Shown: positions 27,601 through 37,274 of the stretch, one piece after another
Layout of the letters: each line of letters begins with the position of its first letter
Numbering within the stretch: the first letter of the stretch is position 1
Assembly: GCF_000744105.1 (NCBI RefSeq)
Contig: NZ_JQLH01000001.1
Coordinates: 3,410,001-3,474,000 of the forward strand
DNA: 64,000 nucleotides
Direction of reading: 5' to 3'
DNA from: Maribacter forsetii DSM 18668
Lineage (GTDB): Bacteria > Bacteroidota > Bacteroidia > Flavobacteriales > Flavobacteriaceae
Notes under the pieces: generated by a model
Database searches by the model: none
What the model saw: the letters and a program-made list of their open reading frames with translations, nothing else
What the model was told of the DNA's origin: nothing
Made by a program: the position numbers and the translations under genes

Positions 27601-30340
27601 CGTCTACTGCACCAGCTATACTACCATTTCCGTTTAAATTAGAAAAGTCTAAATTATCATCACCCTCCAAGGCATCAAAACAACCATCACCATCACTATC
27701 CAAATCATAAATATCTGCTGTACCATCTCCATCAGAATCTGGACAACCTGTGTCTAACATTACATTATCAACATACATTCTATCATGGTTCGTTTCTGTT
27801 GCAGTGCCATTAAATCTAATTTCAACCGTACTACTTGATGGTGTAAACGAAAAAGTTCGAGTAGCCATATTCAACGTCTCATTTCCATTTTGAGAACGAC
27901 CTCCATTATTGGTTACTATTTGATTTGAGGTTTCTGTGAATTGCTGAACACCATCTATTAAAATATTTAAGGTAACCTCTCTTCCATTGTTATTATCGGC
28001 TCCTAAATCGAAAGTTATGGTATTTACGGTACCTGCGGTTACATTAATAGTTTGGAAAAAACTTGCCGTACCCGTACCGTTCCATTCTGGGTAATATGCA
28101 CGATTAGAATCTTTATTCCATTGTTGTCCTGAACCCGTCCATCCTGAATTAAAAATCCAATCTGTAAAATTTCCATTTTCTACCAAATCCGACGATGATG
28201 AACATTCGTCTGAATCTAATATCCCATCATTATCATTATCCAAATCACAGACATCATTAATACCATCGCCATCTGTATCTATACCTGTTGGATCGGTGCA
28301 AGGCTCAAATATTCGTACGGTGGCAGAATCACTCTTACCTAAGGAAGGACAAAGAGAATCTGTTGAGTCTGTAATCGTATAGTCAAAAGTAGTTTCACCA
28401 GGAAAAGGGGTTGCCCCGCTATAAGTATAAGTTACAAGTCCGTTTTCCGCATCATCAATGACTACGGAACCTACAGATGGTTGCGTAACACTTTCTATTG
28501 AAAAGTTATCTCCATCTGCATCAGAATCGTTCGTGAATAATTGTATCTGTACGGAAACAGAATTGCCATAAGTGACCTGAACCTCATCATCTTCCGCTAC
28601 TGGTGCATTAGGGTTTTCTATTGCTTCTGCATCTGTAGTCGTAAGCTTGTAATGATTGGTACCAGCAATGGTACTTGGCTGTGCAATAGCCGTGGCAATA
28701 AGTCTTGAATACCCACTTGGATCTGACGCGTCATAAAAATTAGGATAGTGGACTTCTATAATATAGGTTTCATTTTCACCTAAAGGTAATCCAAAATGTA
28801 CTTCTTCTGGTTGTTGGGTACCATGACCATATACGCCGTTTACCTGTCTTAATCCGCTAATTATATTTCCAGAACAGTCTCTAATCAATACATTTGTACC
28901 AATAGCTACCCTACCTAAAAATCCGCCTGTATTTCCATTGGCTCCCCTATCTTCGGTAACATCTATCAATAAGTGATTATTACGATTTGCTGCCGGTAAA
29001 TTATTAATGTACAATTGATTGGCATTGTTATTTATATTGATGTAAATATCCAAATCGCCATCATCATCAACATCTACCATAGTAGTACCTTCACCATCTC
29101 TACCAGAATTGAATTGTTGCGAATCTAAAGAAAAATCCATAGCTGATCCACTACCTATTACACCCGGAGCTGGTGTGGGACTATTTAATTGATTGATGTA
29201 TAAATAACTTCTGCTATTACCTACTAGGATAATATCTATATCACCATCATTATCAATATCTCCTCCGGCCAAGGCGTCTATTCTAGCACCAGAACTCCCA
29301 TTGTCTAAATTACCAGGTTGTGGCAAACCAGGAAAAGAGCCTGCGCCTAATGCCGTAAATACTCCGCCACCGTCATTTCTATGTATTTGAGTTCGCCCAT
29401 TTTCTGTCCAAACAGCATCTAAATCTCCATCGTTATCCAAATCCCAAAGTCCGTTACCTCCCTTATTATTATTTGATGCTTGACCTAAATCTGCACCGTT
29501 GGAAAAAGAACCTCCTTGATTCAAAAAGAAGTCATTTTCATCTCGTTTACGCATAAAAATATCTACCCAACCATCATCATTAACATCTGCTGCGGTACCA
29601 TAATCACCATCTGTAGCAAATTGATTTAATCCGTATTCCGTAACATTATTACCATTTCCAGTTGTTATATGGGTAAATAAAACATTTGGAGCAGGATTAG
29701 CGACAGTATGATTGGTATGATCTATAAAATTATTTCTCAATAATTCAATACCCATATCATGGTTATCAAAGAAAATATCTAGATCGCCATCTCCTTCAAA
29801 ATCAAAGAAACCAACTCCTTCCGTGTTTACATTTGGTATAACAATAGTTGCGCCTGATCTACCTATTGTTATTGGAGCTGAACCACCTATACCATCTCCA
29901 AAAATACCATTTGTATTTTGAATGAATATTTGAATTGCTTTTCTAGCATTATTATTACCTGAAGAGTTTATTAAAAAATCTGGTCGTCCATCATTATTAA
30001 TATCTCCCCAGACTGCTTGCCTTTCTGCCCAATCACCTAACATACCCGGCACTAAAGTAGATTGCACATTGGTAAACGTATTGTTACCATTGTTGCGCAT
30101 TAAAAAACTCTTTACTCCAGAACTGTTGTTATTCTCTAGAACAAGAACGTCTAAATCACCATCGTTATCAAAATCTGACCAGGCGTGTCCACCATCTTTC
30201 CTTTGACCTAAATCTAGACCATACGAAGCTGCACTTTCTGTAAAAGTGGTTTGTGCATGTAATTTTATGCTTGATAGTAAGGCAAATACTAATAAGCCAA
30301 TATATCTTAATTTTATTCTCTTGACGAGAGAAGCCCTCAT
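24695..30340 (-). CDS. Giant (1,881 aa) secreted multidomain protein: FG-GAP, ASPIC/UnbV, TSP3, Ig-like, SprB repeat
   Basis: The signal peptide ends near KLHAQ. Residues ~35-460 are FG-GAP/VCBS-type repeats with Ca2+ loops (SDFDNDGDLDVLVLEN, GDINNDGRPDFLIN, GGDIDNDGDIDIILVG). An ASPIC/UnbV-like segment follows (GTNVLIRDCSGNIISGLRQV…VHFGLPLG), then a cadherin-like domain (~580-680), several TSP3-like stretches and lectin-like insertions. Next are Ig-like modules (GYQWQQFNGGSWTDIS; VDAGEDQTICDGESATLTAT) and a SprB-type repeat (TTCGLNNGAITFSF…). It ends with TVITNKRITYRIKPN, not a type A or B CTD. It is probably a surface adhesin exported by the T9SS. The same tail ends the next gene upstream in the cluster, 208 bases away. 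Confidence 0.88.
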   Translation of the reverse strand: MRASLVKRIKLRYIGLLVFALLSSIKLHAQTTFTESAASYGLDLGQRKDGGHAWSDFDNDGDLDVLVLENNNSSGVKSFLMRNNGNNTFTNVQSTLVPGMLGDWAERQAVWGDINNDGRPDFLINSSGNNNARKAIQIFIQNTNGIFGDGIGGSAPITIGRSGATIVIPNVNTEGVGFFDFEGDGDLDIFFDNHDMGIELLRNNFIDHTNHTVANPAPNVLFTHITTGNGNNVTEYGLNQFATDGDYGTAADVNDDGWVDIFMRKRDENDFFLNQGGSFSNGADLGQASNNNKGGNGLWDLDNDGDLDAVWTENGRTQIHRNDGGGVFTALGAGSFPGLPQPGNLDNGSSGARIDALAGGDIDNDGDIDIILVGNSRSYLYINQLNSPTPAPGVIGSGSAMDFSLDSQQFNSGRDGEGTTMVDVDDDGDLDIYININNNANQLYINNLPAANRNNHLLIDVTEDRGANGNTGGFLGRVAIGTNVLIRDCSGNIISGLRQVNGVYGHGTQQPEEVHFGLPLGENETYIIEVHYPNFYDASDPSGYSRLIATAIAQPSTIAGTNHYKLTTTDAEAIENPNAPVAEDDEVQVTYGNSVSVQIQLFTNDSDADGDNFSIESVTQPSVGSVVIDDAENGLVTYTYSGATPFPGETTFDYTITDSTDSLCPSLGKSDSATVRIFEPCTDPTGIDTDGDGINDVCDLDNDNDGILDSDECSSSSDLVENGNFTDWIFNSGWTGSGQQWNKDSNRAYYPEWNGTGTASFFQTINVTAGTVNTITFDLGADNNNGREVTLNILIDGVQQFTETSNQIVTNNGGRSQNGNETLNMATRTFSFTPSSSTVEIRFNGTATETNHDRMYVDNVMLDTGCPDSDGDGTADIYDLDSDGDGCFDALEGDDNLDFSNLNGNGSIAGAVDDDGVPVLVSGGQGKGSSADYTVTSNLCDDDGDGVNNANDKCPYFDDSIDSDNDGIPDGCDVDDDNDGISDCEESIESVSNEFAWTLNNPAGGLEMDANYTPEVTDWILDNTETMLLNTSIFEVNGSNVRIDPITATNKEEALVNGDFIEVSFTTGTEVSSFELRQIRSGWFQPNRGDSYRSATAFTRVGSNAWNTLSTDVLHTDNGGTYASFQHLDGGSVYLEANTEYAFRFFVYGQIDNSSENYSIFDDVAFVFTACRSGNLDGDANPNHLDDDSDGDGCNDTDEAYADTNADSDNNGMYGSGAPIINDDGSVSGASYATPVDGDNDGTYDFLQAEGAPSITNEPTDANACPDGSTSFTVTSDGDGYQWQQFNGGSWTDISNGGIYSGADSDVLTITNPSLSDDNNRYRVVVSNSAYVCEDTTSDEAVLSVEVPTVDAGEDQTICDGESATLTATPTGGSGTGYTYLWSTGETTASIIVSPSGNTSGNVVVDYTVSVADSNGCTDSDEVSITVEPTPSITVTSSPSCNFTLFQPTTYTFEVTVSVGTITATDGTVTNLSGNVWEIADVPDGTDVIVTATQGSCSRDLSVTAPNCVCPVVDPPTSDGDQEYCQGDTIPEISASTSGGTETIDWYDTSTGGNLLQSNSLTYQPTAAGTYYAEAKNTSTGCVSSSRTAVTVTENAPPLANAGANKTICDGESATLTASASGGSRAGYTYLWSTGDTTPSISVTPVGDPTINTTLTYTVTVTDSNGCSDDDTVDVIIYSTPTATVTTTDTTCGLNNGAITFSFPNHPNRSGIQFSIDDQGTYTSTVADSSGSYTISDLPSGTYKVWTRWGNTNCPVDLGEYEINTIPVVSFTTQPVNQTVFAGDNAMFSSSVTNADSFQWQVSTDGINYTDIVDNSEYSGAQTDTLTLINVSKQKDGYSYRLLASNSSTTCSATPSNAALLLVNVRTVITNKRITYRIKPN

Positions 30341-30548
30341 TTAAAAAATTGTTATACTGCCAATACGGGGGAGATATTTAGCATGGTTCTATATTATAAA
30401 ATTCCGCTAAAGGAATGGAGTTTAAAAAAAAATGTTGTCAAAGGTGTTAAGGGCATTATTAACAATGAATAAGATGTTGTCTAACCGGACTAACCCCAAT
30501 AAAAAGCAAGCTTGAGCTAATATTAGCTTCTTAAAATTATCTTATTAT
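30341..30548. other. Intergenic region with 14-bp perfect palindrome
   Basis: A perfect palindrome AGCTAATATTAGCT lies at 30515-30528, 21 bases beyond the stop of the 1,486-aa gene. It may be an mRNA 3' hairpin or an operator. A GGGGG run at 30367-30371 lies in the leader of the 1,881-aa gene. No gene is seen. Confidence 0.4.
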
Positions 30549-33500
30549 TTAATTACTTTTAATACGATAAGTTATATTCCTATTGGTAATAACAGTGTAA
30601 CCACTTATTATAATTTCTGGAGAAAATTCAGAAGTTGAGCTATTTCTTGTTCCTGTAGTAGTAATTAAGTCTCCTACAACGGTACCAGAAGGCAAAGGAA
30701 ATACAAACTTATATTTATTTGTATTATCTGTATTACCATCATCATCTAAATATGAAGATGAAGAAGCATCTTGGTCATTACTACTACCCTCTACAGCTGT
30801 ACCAATATAAGTTTGACCTTCGCCATAGTCTTGGGTAAGTCCTAATTGATTATCTCCTAAAGTAGCGGTACCTTCATTAACATCTGTAAAAAACACCTCA
30901 ACAGTACTACCTGGTGATGCCCAACCCATAACTACTAGGTTGGTTCCAGATATAAAAGCAGAATTAATAATTGGAAAATTTTGTAAATTATTGGCACCTG
31001 AATCAGAATCTGTATTGTCATTAAGAGTAACCCCGTCCCTATTAAGATCAATACCTAAGCTAGGTACTACAGTACCGTTTGCATATATACTATTTTGACT
31101 TATAGTATTTGTTGCACCAGATAAGACAACTATACCCTCACTACCATTAGAATAAATTCTATTTTGCTCTATAACCGATCCATTACCAGAAAGTTTAATA
31201 GCCATACCTTCATAGGTACCACTACAATTACCACCATTTAGACCTGATGACAGTATGTTATTGTTTGAAACCGTTACTCCATCCACATCATCAATTTCAA
31301 TTCCTGATGCAGCAGCCGTTTCTATTAAATTTTCTTGAATAACTATGTTACTGCCATCTTTTACAAAAATGTTATCAGAACAAGCTGAATCACCATTCAG
31401 TTCTAAATTATTCAGTTGAACTGTACTTCTTGTACCTCCATTGATATAAATACCTGCATCAGTATTTGAAGATATATAATTAGAAAGAGCGGACAACTCA
31501 CCACCAGTTTGTTCTATACCATAATCAATGCTACCTGCTCCTGACCCAGTTGCATCAACACCTAACAAATTATTTGAAATGGTTGCAGAGCCACCTTGAA
31601 CGCGAATACCGGCATTATTATTTGCGTAAACGGATACTCCTCTAATAATAACATCTGTTCCATTTAAATCTAGAACATCTCCCCCAATTCTATGAATTTG
31701 TATTTCTGGTCTATCATAATTTGGTAATGTCGTATTTGAAATACCTACACCAACACCACCCGAACCTACTGTACCTGAATTTGTATTTCCTGAATATGAA
31801 GTTTGTGTTCTACCGTCAATAACTGTAGTTGTACCAGTGACTACGGGAAAAGTATCAGAATTTGACATTGTGATATTAAAATAACCATTTGCAAAATTAA
31901 CATCTGCAGTTCTGCCTAAGGGGTCATTGGTAGAAGGTATCATAAAAATAGAAGTATCCTCACCTGCTTCTGGATCAAACAGTCCATTCGCTTCTATATC
32001 CAACCCAACCTCTCCAATTGTATTAGAATTCAATATAAATTGTGAAAACGAACCCTGACCAGCTTCATTGGTATTAACTACAGTATTAAAATTGAAGCCG
32101 AAGTTTATACCTACTACTCCATTTCCTTCTACTTCTACGTTTGATCTACTTTGTGCATTATTAATAACACCTAAGGATACATCTTGAAAAGCAGTTGGAT
32201 CAGCTCCTCCTACTTCATTGGTAATATCTACGATACCACCTGAATCCGTTTCAGTTCTATAGGTCTGTACTGGATAGCATGAAGAACAATTAGGACCATT
32301 ATCTCTGGTTGATCTTACGGTTGAACTTACTACTTTAATAAGATAATTACCATCTGCCATACCTCCAAACGAGTAGCTTCCATTAGCCTCTGTATTTTTT
32401 CTTTGGATAAAAGTGCCGGAGGAATCAAAAAGTTCGACAATGGCACCGGAAATGCCAACCCCGCTTGAAGCTACTTGATCTCTCCCTGCCCCACCAGGGT
32501 AGTTTACATCCTCATAAACACGACCTGCAATAAGGTTAGATGGTACTTTTAGCACCACTGCTGCTGAAATCACAAAATCTTGACCGACATCAACGTTTGC
32601 TGTTACCTCACTATCCGCTGGTTGAATAAATGAGGAAATATCATAGGTATCCAAATCAACACCATAAGTATTTGCATTATTATAAACCGGTGTTACAGTA
32701 TTATCATAAATGGTAGAGTTATACGAATTATTACCTGATTGACCTCCATCTCCAGTAAGCACAAAATTTTGATTTCTTTGATTTGTAATAGATAGTTCTT
32801 CAGGATTTGTAGAGCCTGAACTTGACCCATTTAGATCTGGATCACCTTCCCATGATAAAAACGAAGCTTTTGCTCCAGTACCAGAGATAGCATAAAACGA
32901 ATCTAATGTAAATGAATTACCATCATTACTAAGCCCATCAAAACCTTGATACAAGTTAATATTTACAGCGGGCAAAGAACGATCTTCATAAAAAACCATT
33001 AATGCCCAGCCACCCAAAACGGTACTAGTACTACAGTATTCTCCCGTATTATTAATCGTAAGACCACTGAAATCAAAAACATTACTAGACAAATTAGAAA
33101 CACCTTGAACAATTGTGGTTACATCACTTACGTAGCCAAAAAAGTTTCTATTCCCCAAAGAAGTTTGATACAAAAAATTGGCGGAAACGCTTTGCCCTTC
33201 AAAAATCACATCCGCATCACGTACTGTACTTGAATGTGACCAATATAGGTATGCTCTTTCTACCGTGGCTGTTCCTGGAACCGGTGAAACTAAACTATTG
33301 GAAGAGGATGAGGTAACCGCACACGGATTACCTCCATTTGGACTTGTACGCATTGTACCACCAGTTGTAGAATAGTCATAATATCCATCAAACTCTTGAA
33401 ATAGAGTTAAAGGGTCATTCGCTAAAATTTGGGAGTTAATTGTCCCCTTTCCTGTATCGTTATAATTTACTACAGCGTACTGAGCAGTTGCACCTGTAAA

Positions 33501-35009
33501 CACAATATCGAAATCTTCTGCAAATTCGGGTACTCCATCATTTGCTATGGGTACTGAAATAGTCTGAACATTATTCAATTCTCCTGTAAATGTCAATGTT
33601 CCAGCTGTTGTGGTATAATCGCTACCGGCAAGTGCCAAACCATCTACAGTTTGAAAATCTACAGTAAAAGGTGCTTCAATAAAACCGAATAAAAATACAT
33701 TTCTACCATGGGCCGCCCTGGTAGACCGCACTGTAAAAACAGCATTACCTACATCTTCATCAATAGTTATATCTTCAATTATGATAATTGGTCCATCAGG
33801 AAAACAATTAATTTCAGCTTCCCATCCGGCACCGGTATTGCTTCCGTTGGAAACAAACCTAAATGTTAAACAACCGGATGCAGCGGAAGAATTTATTGAA
33901 GTGGGAACATTGGCACTGTCATACTGACCAATTAAAGTTGCTCCAGTAGAATTACCATCATATATATACAACAAGTCACCAGAGACAATTTCAAAGCTTG
34001 TGAAATTAACATTTAAATAGGTATCTACCGTATCAGGACATATGGTATACGTTACATCTTGATTATTGCTGTAATTCGAAAGTCCACCTGGATCAAAGAA
34101 AGTATCACTACAGGTTGTTGCACTTCCTCCATCAGTCATTATTAATGCATCGTCATCAGTTATGGTAACTATAGCCGTGTCACTAATATCAACTTGCGGG
34201 TCTGAAGACAATGTAAATTGAAGCGAGAAATTTTCAGGATTTTCTATGGCGGCATCATTTAGAATAGGAACCGTAACAGTTTCAGTATCACCCGCATTAC
34301 CATTAAAGCTTAAAATACCTGAGGTTGAAGTATAATCACTACCGTCTAAAGCCGAACCATCAACAGTTTCATAATTAACCGTGAAAGGAGTTGTAGCATT
34401 AGTTCCCGAATGTCTTACGGTAAAGATTGCATTACCTGTATCCTCATCAACCGTTAAATCATCTACTTCAATTACTGGTATTGGTGCAGGAAAAGTTGCT
34501 GTCACCAAAAAATTATCAATAATAGCATAATCATTGTTATTCCAGTTATTACCTAATTTCTGAAATCTAAACGTGGTTGTCGCCGAAATATACCCCGAAA
34601 TATCTTGACTAAAGGTTCCTGAACTATTATTTCCAGTTATAGTGGCAATTGTATTATAGGAAGCTCCTCCATTATTTGAAGCTTGAATTGCTAAAAACCT
34701 ATTACTAAGACTAGATGTTTGCCATGTGAAACTTAAATTAGCAGTACTAGCCCCATCTAAATTTACAGATCTACGTATTGTTTCAGACCATATATAATAA
34801 AATTCTAACCTGTTACTACTAATTCTAATATATTGGCTATTTGGTCCCAAATCATTATCACCAGTTTCTATCCAATTAGTAGAAAAATTAGAGCTACCAT
34901 TATTATTTGAATATGAGACACTGCTAAAGTTATCGCGATAAGTTTCTTGCGCATAGAAACTTGTAGCACAAAAGAAAAAAAATAGATAATAAAACTGCTT
35001 TAAACTCAT
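30549..35009 (-). CDS. Giant (1,486 aa) secreted protein: Calx-beta, CUB, SdrD B-like and beta-helix domains
   Basis: The signal peptide (ends TSFYAQ) is followed by a jelly-roll-like domain (~22-170) and a Calx-beta domain (~175-290, VDDLTVDEDTGNAIFTVRHS…ITDDDA). A CUB domain follows (~291-400, with CSDTFFDPGG, LYIYDGNSTG and a CLTFRF strand), then a second Calx-beta domain (~402-520). A central region resembles the DUF3344 type (ATVERAYLYWSHS), and an SdrD B-like domain (AGRVYEDVNYPGG) comes next. A right-handed beta-helix of ~200 residues (ISNNLLGVDATGSG, ISQNSIYANG) precedes the tail TVITNRNITYRIKSN. No canonical type A or B CTD is visible. It is a likely T9SS-exported adhesin or matrix protein. 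Confidence 0.88.
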   Translation of the reverse strand: MSLKQFYYLFFFFCATSFYAQETYRDNFSSVSYSNNNGSSNFSTNWIETGDNDLGPNSQYIRISSNRLEFYYIWSETIRRSVNLDGASTANLSFTWQTSSLSNRFLAIQASNNGGASYNTIATITGNNSSGTFSQDISGYISATTTFRFQKLGNNWNNNDYAIIDNFLVTATFPAPIPVIEVDDLTVDEDTGNAIFTVRHSGTNATTPFTVNYETVDGSALDGSDYTSTSGILSFNGNAGDTETVTVPILNDAAIENPENFSLQFTLSSDPQVDISDTAIVTITDDDALIMTDGGSATTCSDTFFDPGGLSNYSNNQDVTYTICPDTVDTYLNVNFTSFEIVSGDLLYIYDGNSTGATLIGQYDSANVPTSINSSAASGCLTFRFVSNGSNTGAGWEAEINCFPDGPIIIIEDITIDEDVGNAVFTVRSTRAAHGRNVFLFGFIEAPFTVDFQTVDGLALAGSDYTTTAGTLTFTGELNNVQTISVPIANDGVPEFAEDFDIVFTGATAQYAVVNYNDTGKGTINSQILANDPLTLFQEFDGYYDYSTTGGTMRTSPNGGNPCAVTSSSSNSLVSPVPGTATVERAYLYWSHSSTVRDADVIFEGQSVSANFLYQTSLGNRNFFGYVSDVTTIVQGVSNLSSNVFDFSGLTINNTGEYCSTSTVLGGWALMVFYEDRSLPAVNINLYQGFDGLSNDGNSFTLDSFYAISGTGAKASFLSWEGDPDLNGSSSGSTNPEELSITNQRNQNFVLTGDGGQSGNNSYNSTIYDNTVTPVYNNANTYGVDLDTYDISSFIQPADSEVTANVDVGQDFVISAAVVLKVPSNLIAGRVYEDVNYPGGAGRDQVASSGVGISGAIVELFDSSGTFIQRKNTEANGSYSFGGMADGNYLIKVVSSTVRSTRDNGPNCSSCYPVQTYRTETDSGGIVDITNEVGGADPTAFQDVSLGVINNAQSRSNVEVEGNGVVGINFGFNFNTVVNTNEAGQGSFSQFILNSNTIGEVGLDIEANGLFDPEAGEDTSIFMIPSTNDPLGRTADVNFANGYFNITMSNSDTFPVVTGTTTVIDGRTQTSYSGNTNSGTVGSGGVGVGISNTTLPNYDRPEIQIHRIGGDVLDLNGTDVIIRGVSVYANNNAGIRVQGGSATISNNLLGVDATGSGAGSIDYGIEQTGGELSALSNYISSNTDAGIYINGGTRSTVQLNNLELNGDSACSDNIFVKDGSNIVIQENLIETAAASGIEIDDVDGVTVSNNNILSSGLNGGNCSGTYEGMAIKLSGNGSVIEQNRIYSNGSEGIVVLSGATNTISQNSIYANGTVVPSLGIDLNRDGVTLNDNTDSDSGANNLQNFPIINSAFISGTNLVVMGWASPGSTVEVFFTDVNEGTATLGDNQLGLTQDYGEGQTYIGTAVEGSSNDQDASSSSYLDDDGNTDNTNKYKFVFPLPSGTVVGDLITTTGTRNSSTSEFSPEIIISGYTVITNRNITYRIKSN

Positions 35010-35318
35010 AATTATACATATGGGGGTATTGATATTCTAAATCATTATGCAATCAATATCATCTGTAAAAATAATAACGTAATTAAGCTGAAACTAACTT
35101 TTGTTGTGAAGTATGCCTATAACCACATGAACACATGGAATGATGCTGTCTAAATAAAAATATATGCTAATAAAGAGACTGCATTTTATCTATCACTACC
35201 ATTAAAACATAAGTATTAGCCTATTATACTAAAACTAAAAACAACATCTTTTTAAAAAAATAGGGTAAAAAAAAGCGACCTATTTCTAGGTCGCTTTAAA
35301 ATATTTAATGCTGTCTTA
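35010..35318. other. Intergenic region between PorE-like gene and the 1,486-aa gene
   Basis: These 309 bases are very A/T rich. They hold a terminator for the upstream PorE-like operon at 35267-35297 (listed separately) and the leader of the 1,486-aa gene, with a GGGGG run at 35022-35026. I see no reading frame and no exact TAnnTTTG box on the minus strand. Confidence 0.5.
35267..35297 (-). terminator. Rho-independent terminator of the PorP/SprF-PorE operon
   Basis: An 11-bp perfect stem (35272-35282 with 35287-35297) closes a 4-base loop. On the minus strand it is followed by T8 (A-run 35267-35274). It ends the transcript carrying the 1,329-aa CTD protein, PorP/SprF and the OmpA-family gene and separates it from the three giants. 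Confidence 0.85.
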
Positions 35319-37259
35319 TTATTCTAGAATAATAAACTCTGACCTTCTATTTAAATCATGTTTTGCTGCAGAACATTTTACACCATCTGAACATTCATTC
35401 AATAACTTTGTTTCACCAAAACCTTCGCTGACCAATCTGTCTTTAGAGATACCTTTATTAATCATATAATTAACTGTAGATTCTGCTCTTTTACCTGACA
35501 ACCAAAGATTATAGGCGGCAGGACCCCTACTATCTGTATGAGAATTTACTTTTAACTTTAAACTAGGATATTTTTCCATAGCAGCAATTACTTTTTCTAT
35601 TTCTACTTCTGAAACTTTTTTAATATCATATTTATCGAAATCGAAATAAATAGTACTTAGCTGTAAAAGTTTCGCTAGGTCATCTCCAAACCCTCCGGTT
35701 ATATTATCCCTTTCCAGATAAAAATCAATAATTTTTGGTTTTCCATCAGATACACCTATGTATTCTTCAAAAGGGACATACCCCTCCATCAGTGCCCTTA
35801 CAAAGTTTCCTTTAGTACAATCAAGTTCCAAAGTATAATTACCATCAGAATCAGTAATCGTGGATAATACCTCTTCATTATTCTCGTTGATAACCTTTAT
35901 AGTAGCTCCAACTAAAACTTCATTAGAAATTTTATCTCTTACAGTACCAGTAACTTTTTGAAGACAATCAAAAACCAAAGGTCTTGTTTCTGTAAAGCTA
36001 TAAATATCATCATATCCCATACCCTCTTCGCGGTTAGATGCTACATAACCTGTTCTTAACTCCTCATTAAAAATAAAGGTAAAGTCATCACTATTACTAT
36101 TTATAGGTTCGCCAACATTTAAAACTTTACCAGTAAAATCTTGGTCTTCAATTTTGGTAGCAAATACATCTAATCCTCCCAAACCTGGGTGACCATCTGA
36201 AGAAAAGTATAAAATTTCTTCGCTAGTTATATAAGGAAATGTTTCTCTAGCTTCTGTATTAATATTTGAACCTAAATTTTGAGGTGTACCAAAGGTACGA
36301 TCTTCATTAATAGACACCATAAATAAATCTGATGCACCAAGGGTACCAGGCATATCAGATACAAAATATAAAGTATTCTCATCTGGACTTAAAGCCGGAT
36401 TGGCAGCTGAATAAGAATCGCTATTAAAAGGTAGTTCTTCTACTTCTCCCCATATACCTTCATCAGTTAGTACAGCTCTTAGAATTTTTAATCTAACGAT
36501 ACCTTTATCATCCTTTACAGTTTTTCTCTTTTCAGAATTATTACGCGTAAAATACATGGTCTTACCATCTTTAGTAACCACAGAAGTGGACTCATGATAA
36601 CGTGTATTAATATTTTCACTTAATTTCTTTACATGATCAACTGTAGTACTATCTGAATTTACCACATAGAGATCCAAGAAATCTTTAGCATTCCATGTAT
36701 GGCGATATCTTGCAAAATTACCGGTATCTCTATCCGAAGAAAATATTAATCCTTCTTTATAAAATGAAGGAGCAAAATCAGAATAAGGGGAGTTATATTC
36801 AAAAGGTCCTAAATTATATCTACCTGAATTCTCTTCAATTTCTGACATGAAATTTCGATCATCATCAAAAGCAGTAGCGCGACCATCACTTTTAGTTACT
36901 TCTATAAATTTATTCATTATAGATTTAGAGGTATCGTATTCACCTATGGTTTTTAATGATTGAGCATATTTAAAATAATCTTCAGGGGTAACCTCTGCAG
37001 AATAATCTGCCACTAATTTCTTGTACGTTTCTGCTGCATCTGTGTAGTCTGCATTATAATAATATGAATTACCCAATTTTCTTAGTAAGTCTGCCGAAAC
37101 ATACCCCTTATCCATCACTTTTTTATAGATATCTATAGCAGGACTGAAAGAATATGAGTCAAACTTTTCATTACCTTTTTGAATTAATCGCTCTTGAGCA
37201 TTAACCAACCCTTGGATGAACAATAAGGCTACTATTAATAATTTTACTGTATACTTCAT
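35319..37259 (-). CDS. PorE-like T9SS-associated OmpA-family protein (TPR/PD40/CarboxypepD_reg/OmpA)
   Basis: The protein has 646 aa from ATG 37259, which begins the signal peptide MKYTVKLLIVALLFIQGL; an in-frame ATG at 37274 abuts the stop of the previous gene and is also possible. Domain order: TPR-like helices (~25-130), WD40/PD40 beta-propeller repeats (~160-410; GLIFSSDRD, NPALSPDENTLYFVSD, EEILYFSSDGHPGLGGLDVF), a carboxypeptidase-regulatory-like domain (~430-510; GTVRDKISNEVLVGATI), and a C-terminal OmpA peptidoglycan-binding domain (YFDFDKYDIKK…SHTDSRGPAAYN…LNRRSEFII). This architecture is that of PorE, which ties the T9SS outer-membrane complex to peptidoglycan. Position immediately after PorP/SprF supports that role. 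Confidence 0.88.
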   Translation of the reverse strand: MKYTVKLLIVALLFIQGLVNAQERLIQKGNEKFDSYSFSPAIDIYKKVMDKGYVSADLLRKLGNSYYYNADYTDAAETYKKLVADYSAEVTPEDYFKYAQSLKTIGEYDTSKSIMNKFIEVTKSDGRATAFDDDRNFMSEIEENSGRYNLGPFEYNSPYSDFAPSFYKEGLIFSSDRDTGNFARYRHTWNAKDFLDLYVVNSDSTTVDHVKKLSENINTRYHESTSVVTKDGKTMYFTRNNSEKRKTVKDDKGIVRLKILRAVLTDEGIWGEVEELPFNSDSYSAANPALSPDENTLYFVSDMPGTLGASDLFMVSINEDRTFGTPQNLGSNINTEARETFPYITSEEILYFSSDGHPGLGGLDVFATKIEDQDFTGKVLNVGEPINSNSDDFTFIFNEELRTGYVASNREEGMGYDDIYSFTETRPLVFDCLQKVTGTVRDKISNEVLVGATIKVINENNEEVLSTITDSDGNYTLELDCTKGNFVRALMEGYVPFEEYIGVSDGKPKIIDFYLERDNITGGFGDDLAKLLQLSTIYFDFDKYDIKKVSEVEIEKVIAAMEKYPSLKLKVNSHTDSRGPAAYNLWLSGKRAESTVNYMINKGISKDRLVSEGFGETKLLNECSDGVKCSAAKHDLNRRSEFIILE

Positions 37260-37274
37260 ATATAAGTTTGCCAT

